The notes under the pieces: model-generated
Told to the model about the DNA's origin: nothing
The model's input: the letters and a program-made list of their open reading frames with translations, nothing else
The model's database searches: none
In this document: positions 11,495 through 21,282 of the stretch, piece after piece
Position numbering within the stretch: the stretch's first letter is position 1
Layout of the letters: each line of letters opens with the position of its first letter
NCBI GenBank assembly: GCA_018350325.1
Contig: JAEVLN010000008.1
Span: forward strand, 2,170,001-2,234,000
Origin: Globodera rostochiensis
Taxonomy: Eukaryota > Nematoda > Chromadorea > Rhabditida > Heteroderidae
DNA: 64,000 nt
Reading direction: 5' to 3'
Translations under genes and position numbers: made by a program

Positions 11495-14400
11495 CTAGCT
11501 CATTGACGTCTTGGCCTCGTCCTCTTGGATCTTTTCGTAAATGTGTGGCCAGTCCACTTCCACCTTGGCGGGTTTAGCTGTTGGAACGACACATTTCCCA
11601 ACCCTCTCACTTCCGAATGATGTTTCAAATAGCGGTGGTCAGTCTCTTTCCGTCCCAAAAGCCCCAAATAGCGTTGGCGGTATCCGAGCACAGTGTCCAA
11701 ATGTCTTCCCATTTTTGTGGCCAATTCCATTGCCCTTAAATAGCTGGCTGGTCCATAGCTAAAGTTTCATCCCTTTGGAACCTATCAAAGCGAAATGTGC
11801 CGAGATTAAGCATTAGCGCTTCAAAAGCTTTTCCCGCGTTAACCAAAGTTGTGTCCGCTTCTCGTCTTTGCCCGCTAAATTGGGCGACCATTGCATCGCG
11901 CAACTGCGGGACATTCTGAGACCGTAACTCACTGAGAAAAAGAACCTTCTCCACCTGCTGGATGAATGGATGATGGCATATGTCCGAATTTGCTATCAAA
12001 ATCTGTTGAACACCCACCCACCTCCTCTAGCTGTCCATAACAGATTTCAGCAATTTTGTAATTCTTTTCGGTGCCTGCCAAGCCGGCTAATGTTGCCCAT
12101 AAGAATTCCTCCTTTAAAAGTACAATTTATTGTATCCCCCCAAATACCTTTCCTTTGAATAACCTTCATCGTTCGGCAAATTCGGACGGCCTGATCCCAC
12201 TGGCCATGTTGGACACAACGGATTCTGACTCGTAAGTTAGGAAGAATAATTAAAAATTGAATTTATTTACAATGCCGCGATGAATGGTGGCACGTAATGG
12301 ACGATCAAACATCCGTCGGACCTTCGCACATTTACCGTGTTCCCGACGAATCTGAAACTTCCCATTGTTAGTTTTCTCTTCTTTGATATACCCGACAATC
12401 GTCGAAGATTTGCCCAATTCGGCACTATTTCCAAGTTCAATTTGAGTTGAGGGGAGCAAATCTCTGTCCATAAATGCCACCGTTGGGAGGGTCCAGACGA
12501 TTAGTCGCTGATTGTCTTGAAGTGCTGCCAGCATGTTTGTCGAGTTGTTGGAGCTCAGGCAGGAAATCAGCGACCCAATTTTAGCCGTCCGCTGGGCGGA
12601 CTCGTAACAGTTGACCAGCGACAGGAAGCAGTCCCCGTTAAGGTCCACAAATGCTACCCGACGTTCGGCAAATGAGCCGCACATATTCACACAGAGTTCA
12701 GTGACATCGAGCTGAACGTGGGACAGAATCTAAGCAAAACGATCATACAAAGTCAGAAATGCTGAAAGTGATCTGATTTGATCGTTGTTCCTTCAGAGAT
12801 GCTGAAAGTGATCTGATTTGATCGTTGTTCCTTACATTGTGCGTTATCGGCCCGTCCCCCGCTGTCCTTCCGTTTTGTGGGTCGAAAAGGTGCACGAGAG
12901 AATGTTGGGCCTGGTCCCGAAGTACGATTAAATCGTTGGCAATTGCCGCCGTCTGTTCGGTAAACGGTTCTCCAGCGGGGGACGAGGGAATTCGAATGGT
13001 GCTGAGAATTCGGCCTTCGAAGTTGAACAATTGAACGGACGAACTCTCCACAAGCAAAAAACACCTTCGGGAATAACAAAAAACATTCTCGCGGCTTCAG
13101 CAGTTTATGTCAGACTTTTCGCAGAGTCGAATCAACGACACGGGCCCGGCGCCTTCTTTTAAGTCTGCGATTATCGGAGCGTTCCAATTCTTTGCACTGA
13201 TTTTGTAAGTCAATTCATTTCGAAATGCAATTTAATTAATTTGTTAAGTCAAATACCTGAATATATAGCATTGTTTAGTGGTCGCAACCACCAAGTAGTT
13301 AAAGCCGAGCTCGAAACGAACGACCCGATCTCGAGTTTCCAGTCGTTCACGGGCCACCTCCGAGCTCAAGTCCCTGATGTTGATGACCTTTTTCCGGGTC
13401 TGAACAGCTTCCAGTTGTTCCCACATAAGCCGTCTGAATGCATTCTTCCAAACACAAAAGCTTCCCATTTTAACCTTTCAACGACGTGTGCGTGAAGGAG
13501 CTGACCATTAGCGCATCCGCCAACCAGCTGAACTCCATCATTGGACCAGCTTAAAGAATAGATTGACCCACTGCTGGGCCGTTCCACCGAATGAGTCCAC
13601 TGAAAAACTTTGGCGATAAGACTTTTGCGCGGTGCAATTTGTATGATCTTGACAGTCTGATCGATTATCACAACTAATTTGTCGAAAAGTCTGATCAGTT
13701 TGGGTTACCCCTGATTTATCGCAGAGTCTGATCAGATTGTATGAGCCGATGGCGAAAAGCTCTCCGTTTGGGCTCCAGCTGACGCTGCACAACGGATGAC
13801 CGTGGGAAGTAGATGACCACAGAGGGCGGCCTGTCCAACTTATACATAAAGCATTAAAGTCCATTTATCAGACCTTGTCCATCCCAGAGGCGATAGCGGC
13901 AGTCCTCTCCTCCACTCACAATCAGATCAGTAACAGCGCTCCAACTCAAACAGAGGACAAGTCCGGTGTGTGCTCGCCATTTTGTGGGTGCATTCTGTCG
14001 GAACGAAAAGACATTTCATTTTTAAGGCTTTTCCCTCTAATGACGACACCTGCGCTTTCATTTGTTTGATGAAACATTCTTCACCAGCACAATACACTAA
14101 TTTATTGCTGTTTCCATTCCAGTCCACCGCGTAGACGGGCTTTCCGAGCTGTGCCAGCACCGACCGCAACATTCCGTTGCGCGACCACATTTTGACCGAA
14201 CCGTCCTCTCCACCTGTGCATATTTAAATATTTGTCCATCATTTTGCTCTTCCCATAGGCACTCACAGCTTACAAATCCACCAGTCCCTCCCGGGTCGGA
14301 AGTGTTCCATCGGGCCAAAATCGCTGCCCCCTGATGAGCATCGATTGATCGTTCAATTTTTCCCGCAGAAGTGATTAAGTGGACTTTGCCTAGGGAATAT

Positions 14401-14831
14401 TTCACTTTTAAGGCTCAAATCGTTGATCAGCAGACCATCGGAGGCGGTCATTAAAATCAAATCGTTCCCAGTCTGTGACGTATGAATTGCAGATCGTTGC
14501 TGTTTTTTGCCGGAGCGAACTGACAGATTGTGTTTGTCCGTCGACAGTGAAGAAAGCCCTCCGGCGAAAAGGGACGAGTGCAGAGAGGTGGGGAAAATGG
14601 TTCTGAATTGGTATTATACGGTACTGCACAATCGAAAGAGATACTGTAGATATTGTGATAAACGAACTCCTTCAAAGGGTTGGGAAGAAAAGTGCCCTCC
14701 GTTTTGGAGACGATCCAGCGGCAGAGGTTGTGGTCGTCTGAGACGGAGAAAACCTCGTCGGCACCGACCCAAACAACGCCGGTGACGGCATTTCGAAACG
14801 CCCACGGGGAAAGTTGAAGTCGGAGACGCAT
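11495..14831 (-). CDS. IFT80: Intraflagellar transport protein IFT80 (CHE-2-like)
   Basis: WD40-repeat subunit of the IFT-B complex, which carries cargo along sensory cilia; the C. elegans counterpart is CHE-2. The start at 14831 gives [20 protein letters not shown] followed by the first WD repeat with [11 protein letters not shown]. Recognisable family segments follow in order: [20 protein letters not shown] (about 14390-14330), [20 protein letters not shown] (about 14178-14120), [20 protein letters not shown] (about 13800-13740), [20 protein letters not shown] (about 13570-13510), [14 protein letters not shown] (about 12650), [20 protein letters not shown] (about 12480-12420) and a C-terminal helical part with [20 protein letters not shown]. 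It ends [20 protein letters not shown] and a stop at 11495-11497. Order and spacing fit the family over its whole length. Introns are short. Confidence 0.92.
12761..12833. repeat. 40-bp tandem duplication in an IFT80 intron
   Basis: GCTGAAAGTGATCTGATTTG with its flank is repeated at period 40, starting at 12761 and 12801. On the coding strand each copy contains TTTCAG, an acceptor-like hexamer. The intron runs from [14 protein letters not shown] to TGCTTAG|ATTCTG. Confidence 0.85.
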
Positions 14832-15296
14832 TTGCGAACAAAGCGATCAGAGCGACGCGCAAACAAACGAACGATCAGCCGGCCATATAAAGCTTTATTT
14901 GTGCAAGCAAAAAGACAGTCAACGGACGAACCCCCGCGGCGGTTGCCATGGCGACGAAGAATTGACGAAACGATTGACTTGCATTTGAACTTTTTTAGGC
15001 TTGAAGACAATGAAAAAGCAACTTTTGACGACGGCAAAATTCCAGCAGAATTTTTGCATTTTCAAAAAAAAAATTTGATTTAAATAATTGAAAAAAAGTC
15101 AAATTCCTGCAGCAATTATCAACGGAATGATAAATAAATTAGGTCGTTGCTGACTAACCTAAGCACATAATTCTTTACTCGCCTTCACCGATTGTCTTTC
15201 TCTTTCTATTGATTCTTTCTTCATTTCCTTTTTCGCCTTTTTGTTCAAATAATTAAATTCATTTATAATCCCCCCCCCCATTTATTGTAGCCAATA

Positions 15297-17302
15297 ATGG
15301 TGAATTATTTGGCCGATTTGGTAGCCTTAGGGGACGTTGAGAAGCGAGCAATGGACATTTTGCCAAGAGCGGCGCGGGGATATTACGAAAGCGGCGCCGA
15401 CGACGAACAAACGCTTCGGGAAAATCGGGAGGCTTTCAGAAAGTTGGTTGACCGTAAAATTCAAAAAGGGCGCAAACCTCCAGGGCATCCCATTTTCTTT
15501 TCAGAGATTTGAATTGAACATGCGACCCGGACGAGTCACAAAATTATGTTTTATGGCAAATTTCCTTGTCTTTTTGGACCCGTGCCGTACTCCTCCGTCT
15601 TGGATGGAGGGAATTGCCCCTGAATTGCTAAAAGTCACGGAGTGTGGGGGGGGGGAGGGAGGGATTAAGGGAAGGAGTTCCTTCCCTGAGACGTAATGCT
15701 AACAAAAAGAGTTGCTAATTAATTCTCCGTTCAGCTTTTTGATCCGTCCGTTTGCTCTGACGGATGTCTCTCTTTTGGACACTTCCGTCAGCATCCGTTT
15801 TTGTTCTACGGCGGCCAACCCAAAATGCCGTCCATTCTCGCGGACTTTTGTTTACCCAATTGGAATTGCGCCGACGGCGTTCCACCGAATGGCACACGAT
15901 GAGGGGGAAATTGCGACGGTTAAAGGTGAATTGAGTGTTTGTCAGTTGATTCAGACTTTGACAGGGCCTGGAACTTCGTTTTAACAGCTGCCGGTGAAAC
16001 GGGCACTCCAATGATCTGCAGCACATTGTCCACTGTTCCATTAGAGCAGGTGGCAGAGTTAGCCCCGGAGGGGAGCACTCTGTGGTTTCAGGTGATTGGT
16101 TGTGTGATCTGAATTGGACTACTTTAATCACTTCAGCTGTATATTTACAAAGATCGGATGCTGACCGAGCAAATCGGTAAAGCTTTTGCTATGTTCCAAT
16201 AGTTTTTTTAGTCCAAAGGGCCGAGAAGGCCGGCTTCTCCGCTTTGGTGCTCACTGTCGATGCGCCCCTTTTTGGACGGAGGAGGGCCGACGAACGCAAT
16301 GCCTTCCAATTGCCTGACCATTTGAAGTGGGACATTTCGCCACAATTTCGCAATTTGAATTTAAAGAATCGCCAATTTTGCCTCGCACGAGGAACAGTCG
16401 ACCACTTTCGGGGCCGACGTGGGCTCCTCCGGCTTGGCGCAGTACGTTCTCTCTCTGTTCGACTCCTCTCTCAATTGGGGCCATCTCCGCTGGCTGATCC
16501 AATTCACAGAATTACCGGCAATAACCAAAATATTCAGCCCCTTAAGGGACCAAATGATTTTGCAGGTGCTCGTGAAGGGAATTGTCCGGGCGGACGATGC
16601 CCTCAAGGCACTGGAAGCTGGTGCCGCCGGCATCATTGTGTCCAACCACGGAGGTCGGCAACTTTATTAATATGGCATCATTAGAGGGGGGGGGGGGTAA
16701 TTATGCTTTTTGTTATTGGATTGGCAACTTAAAGGTCGGCAGTTGGATCATTGCGTGTCTACGGTATTTCAATAATTGCCAAATATTTATTTTAAAGATT
16801 TTGCTAAGATTGAAGCCCTTCCCGAGGTGGTTGGAGCTGTTAAAGGGAAGATCCCGGTATGTTTAAATGTCGTTTATTTCCATTTAAATGCAAATTTAAG
16901 GTTTTTGTGGACGGCGGCTTTCGTTGTGGGACGGACGTATTCAAAGCATTGGCGTTGGGAGCCGATTTGGTGTTTATAGGACGGCCGATTATTCACGGAT
17001 TGGCTGTAGGAGTGAGTGGAAGGGAATTTGGCCTTTCAAATATTTAATTCTAAGGGCAAAGACGGGGTCAAACACGTGTTGAGGCTGATCAGAACGGAGC
17101 TTGACTACGCCATGAAACTGTCCGGTAAGTCACTCTCTTCAAATTAAACATAATTAGGACTCATTAATCATCCGGTAAGTCACTCTCTTCAAATTAAACA
17201 TAATTAAGACTCATTAATCATTCAGGATGTCCGAGCATTGACCAAATTCGGTCAGCGAAAGATTTGGTCGTCCGGAAAAGCCATTTTTCCGCAAAGATTT
17301 GA
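15297..17302 (+). CDS. HAO1: FMN-dependent 2-hydroxyacid oxidase (glycolate oxidase type)
   Basis: Peroxisomal FMN enzyme that oxidises short or long 2-hydroxy acids to 2-oxo acids with release of H2O2. The first exon reads [20 protein letters not shown] with [19 protein letters not shown]. Later exons give the FMN-site region [18 protein letters not shown] (about 15855-15910), [20 protein letters not shown] (about 16000-16060), LYIYKDR then [15 protein letters not shown] (about 16235-16275), [20 protein letters not shown], and the active-site loop [11 protein letters not shown] (His base and Arg contact; split by an intron with its acceptor near 16735). [20 protein letters not shown] and the C-terminus [12 protein letters not shown] follow, with stop at 17300-17302. 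AKI resembles the SKI peroxisomal tripeptide of mammalian HAO. TTTATTGTAG just before the start could be a cis or trans-splice acceptor. The gene converges on the methyltransferase to its right. Confidence 0.9.
17121..17220. repeat. 50-bp tandem duplication copying a splice donor
   Basis: TCCGGTAAGTCACTCTCTTC and the next 30 bp occur twice at exact period 50 (17121 and 17171), with one G/A difference. The first donor joins in frame (KLSG + CPSIDQ). Using the second would insert 50 nt and shift the frame. Confidence 0.9.
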
Positions 17303-17425
17303 TATTTCATTTAAAAAATCGAAATTTTCCGATATAATTTGCCTCACTTCCAAAGCGAATATGTAAAGAACGACGACCCGACATGTTTTGACAATAAATA
17401 AGGCATGGATCATATAAATTTTAAG

Positions 17426-17831
17426 TCGATTTGTCGCTTTCTGATCACATCTCGACCCTCGTCGGCCTTCTCCACGCCTCCTGTTCAATGCGCGTCTCGG
17501 CCGTTGCCAACTCCCGCTGAAGCCATTCCGGCAACGCTTTCATTCGGTCGCGGAAAAGCTTTTCCGTCATCGGCGCGTTGGCGGACAGTGCCAAACTGCA
17601 CACCAACAGCTGAACTTGGGGGCTTTTTATGGAAATTCTATCGGATTGTTTGGGAATTCTTATAGCATCCGATATTGATCAGAGTTTGGTGGAATTGATT
17701 GATCAGTTAGTTGCCTTATTGTTGAAATAAGGGAGTGCCATATAATAACAGTGCCCTCCGAAGTGATGTCTGAACAGTTCCAGCAGAAATTGGCGCCCTT
17801 CAGCGACCGATGACGCCTTAGAGAATAAAAG
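17426..17831. repeat. 406-bp block nearly identical to 20385-20790
   Basis: The terminal exons of methyltransferase copy A and copy B match over about 406 bp at constant offset 2959. I see one substitution (17820 against 20779). Outside the block the sequences are clearly diverged. Confidence 0.85.
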
Positions 17832-19124
17832 TGATTTTATTAAAAGAATTTAATTTAATTCGTACATTTACGTCATCTTTGGCGAAAACGTTAACGATCA
17901 GAGTGCCTAAATTGCCCTTTCTTTGCTGAATAACGTTTTAAAATACCTTTCGGCCGCAGCATTTTGAATATTTTATTCAACATCCCTTCGTATTTATAAA
18001 TACCGAAGGCCTCGAAGAAGGGGCAAATCAACGGATATTTTTGCCCCGGAGGGGGAACACTAATTTTACATGCATCGATTATAAGACAGTCAAAATGGCC
18101 TTCTGTTGGGTGGAAAAAAAAGATTTAAATACGCTTTTTAATTCGCTTACCCGACTCAGTCCAGCGCTGGATGAAGTCCACTCCGTCCCGGACGACCACT
18201 TTCTGACGGGGCGACTGCACCAGTCCGAACCATTTCCGCGCAATGTACCTTTAAAGAGACTCGCAATTCTTCCAAGTTTCTGCCAAATTGGCGGCCTCAC
18301 TCCACGGCCGGCTCCAGCTCGACGGACACGACTTGGTGCTGATGCTAATTCCATTAGCCCCGTTTATGGACAAACTGCTCACGTTTGGGTCCAGCTCAAC
18401 CAGAAAGTTGGGCACCGAGGCCCCTCCGAGTCCGACCATCAGAGTCCGTCTTGTCCGCTCTGTCGAAGTCAACTGAACGCATCCGGTGACGAACATTTGA
18501 GCGACGATTCCTTTGGTGTACTGGAGGCTGAGGCTGGTCTTCAGGACGGTCCAATTGAGGGCATTTTGGGCGGAGAAGGGCGCATCTGATGCCATTGTGG
18601 ACTCAGAAACACGGGACGGCCGGCAGAACGAACCGGGTTTGTCTGGCTGCAGGTCGGCAACGGAAAGTACGACATTGTCCTCCGAATCGTCCATCAAACG
18701 TCGCTGATACCAAATTCTGAAATGTCCGTGCCCGGGACCAATGCCAATGTCCGTGCGCCACTACCTTCTCGTCCCGTCGCTGGCCGCCTCCTCGCGCAGG
18801 ATGTAATCTTCCACCTTGAAGCAGTGATCGGCTCCCCTGGGACAGATCACTTCCTGGACGATCAAAGCCGGGTCCTCTCCGTCCGCAAGTCGAACAACGG
18901 GGGAGAAGACGACGAATTCGGCACTGTGGCGGGCGGAATGGCGCCATATGAAAAACTTTACGGGGGGGGGGGGGGGGGGGGGGGGATTAAATTCAACGGG
19001 GAAGGGCAAAAAGAACGACCAAAATGATGGGGGAAAACACCAGGCACAGTACGACAGTCCGAGTACGGTATCCCCTGGTTGGCGCAACGACGAACATTGG
19101 GACAAAACGCATTTTGCCTGAGGG
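17445..19124 (-). CDS. METTL13: METTL13-type (eEF1A-KNMT) methyltransferase, copy A
   Basis: Resembles the C-terminal, spermidine-synthase-like methyltransferase domain of METTL13, which in other animals methylates eEF1A. In reading order: ICPRGADHCFKVEDYILREE (about 18850-18790), QYTKGIVAQMFVTGCVQL (about 18525-18470), the SAM-binding loop TLMVGLGGASVPNFLVELDP (about 18440-18380), VVSVELEPAV after a short intron, KWFGLVQSPRQKVVVRDGVD with FIQRWTESG (about 18235-18150), FDCLIIDACKISVPPPGQ, MLNKIFKMLRPKG, GTLIVNVFAKDD (about 17915-17880), LLELFRHHFGGHCYYMALPY, and a last exon MTEKLFRDRMKALPEWLQRE ending at 17445-17447. The N-terminal methyltransferase domain of METTL13 is not seen, so the protein may be shorter or its 5' exons lie elsewhere. 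The 5' end is undefined; a poly-G tract at 18961-18985 sits there. The final intron boundary is unclear. This is the only copy with all the catalytic-domain exons. Confidence 0.65.
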
Positions 19125-19643
19125 TTTAAGAGAGTACCGGGATTATGCGGAATCCCTCGGGAAGGCTTCTTGGAAAAAAGGCATTTAGTCTTGACTGAAT
19201 CAAATAGGCCTTGAATTTTTTGTGAATGAAACAACCAAAATTAGAAAATGGGCAAAAGAATAATTAAATTGTCCCCGCTTTTCTTTATTCATTCACCTCG
19301 AAGAGTCTTCGTTTTCTTAAAAATTCTCGACAAAGAAAATCCGCGTCAGCACAAAAAATCGCAAACAGAAAATGGGAAAATGGTTACAAAAAGTAAAAAT
19401 AAAAATCCCCGGAAATGAATTAATCTTTTTAAATATTTCAAACATTACATCAAATACATTCTTTTTGGTTCCAATTTTTAACCAACGAAAATATGCAAAT
19501 TGTCAATGAATGAAAAGCTGCTGATTATTCATTTTGAGAGACAGCGCCCGCCATTTATTTTCATCGATCGATTTGCGGCAATAATCGAAAAATTCTCAAT
19601 AATTCATACAAAACTACCTAAAATCATTTATAAATTTTGCTTA

Positions 19644-20220
19644 TGAAATGAGTCTTAAATGATTATTAGATGAGTCTTAAATGATTATGAGATAAGTCTT
19701 AAATGATTATTAGATGAGTCTTAAATGATTATGAGATAAGTCTTAAATGATTATTAGATGAGTCTTAAATGATTATTAGATGAGTCTTAAATGATTATGA
19801 GATAAGTCTTAAATGATTATTAGATGAGTCTTAAATGATTATGAGATAAGTCTTAAATGATTATTAGATGAGTCTTAAATGATTATTAGATGAGTCTTAA
19901 ATGATTATGAGATAAGTCTTAAATGATTATTAGATGAGTCTTAAATGATTATTAGATGAGTCTTAAATGATTATGAGATAAGTCTTAAATGATTATTAGA
20001 TGAGTCTTAAATGATTATTAGATGAGTCTTAAATGATTATGAGATAAGTCTTAAATGATTATTAGATGAGTCTTAAATGATTATTAGATGAGTCTTAAAT
20101 GATTATGAGATAAGTCTTAAATGATTATTAGATGAGTCTTAAATGATTATTAGATGAGTCTTAAATGATTATGAGATGAGTCTAAATGATTATGAGATGA
20201 GTCTAAATGATTATGAGATG
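19644..20220. repeat. 22-bp minisatellite with higher-order structure
   Basis: Unit TGAGTCTTAAATGATTATTAGA with a variant ending GAGATAAG in place of TAGATGAG. Variants alternate in blocks of two and then three units, giving 44-bp and later regular 66-bp higher-order periods over about 26 units. It fills the gap between methyltransferase copies A and B. The flank 19125-19640 holds nothing recognisable. Confidence 0.9.
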
Positions 20221-20384
20221 AAATTGTTAATTCCCGGCAAAGCAAACCATTCAGTGCCGCGCCTCCAGACTTTTTATTGTTTCTTCAGGGTAATTTAAAT
20301 TGTGAAAAGTTGGGTTGGGATTTGGACAAATGGGTTTTTGAATTGATTTAAGAATAAAAGCTTGTTAAACGGTAACTGTTCTAA

Positions 20385-21230
20385 TCGATTTGTCGCTTTC
20401 TGATCACATCTCGACCCTCGTCGGCCTTCTCCACGCCTCCTGTTCAATGCGCGTCTCGGCCGTTGCCAACTCCCGCTGAAGCCATTCCGGCAACGCTTTC
20501 ATTCGGTCGCGGAAAAGCTTTTCCGTCATCGGCGCGTTGGCGGACAGTGCCAAACTGCACACCAACAGCTGAACTTGGGGGCTTTTTATGGAAATTCTAT
20601 CGGATTGTTTGGGAATTCTTATAGCATCCGATATTGATCAGAGTTTGGTGGAATTGATTGATCAGTTAGTTGCCTTATTGTTGAAATAAGGGAGTGCCAT
20701 ATAATAACAGTGCCCTCCGAAGTGATGTCTGAACAGTTCCAGCAGAAATTGGCGCCCTTCAGCGACCGATGACGCCTTTGAGAATAAAAGAAAATATGAA
20801 AGTTCACCTTCTCAATACTCACATTTTCGCCATTTTCAATAACGAAAGTGTTAATGATCAGAGTGCCTAAAAAGCTTCCAATTTGCATTATTTTTAAGTA
20901 AAAGTATTCAAATACCTTTCGATCGTAACATTTTGAATATTTTCATCACAATCCCTTCGTGATTTACAAAACCCTCCGAGGGACAAATCAAAGAATATTT
21001 TTGCCCCGGAGGGGGATTTTTTGTTCCACACGCATCGATAATCAGACAGTCAAAACGGCCATCTTAAAAAACAAAAATCAACATTAATAATCATTATAAA
21101 CAAATATTTAAAGTTTGATAATTTTACGTTCACTTTCATTAATTGGGAATTGTTAGCGTTCCATTGAAGAATGAAATCCTTATCAATCACTTTCATTGAA
21201 CGGCAGAAAAGATAAGAATTTTTCAGTTAA
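20385..21230 (-). pseudogene. Partial METTL13-type methyltransferase, copy B
   Basis: Carries counterparts of the downstream exons of copy A: VIDKDFILQWNANNSQ (about 21190-21140, for VVRDGVDFIQRWTESG), DCLIIDACGTKNPPPGQKY (about 21055-21000), GIVMKIFKMLR, GTLIINTFVIENGEN (about 20870-20825), then LLELFRHHFGGHCYYMALPY and the terminal exon, which match copy A almost exactly. The SAM-binding exons are missing; upstream on this strand lies the oppositely oriented protease gene. It is most simply a truncated copy, though a very short expressed product is not excluded. Confidence 0.55.
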
Positions 21231-21282
21231 AATTTGACTGGGTCATCGTCTCCGTCGTTAATTCATTCCATCAATTCCCAAA

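Noticed and set aside
19644..20220. CRISPR-like array of regular direct repeats
   Set aside because: No unique spacers; the repeats are contiguous, and the genome is clearly animal.
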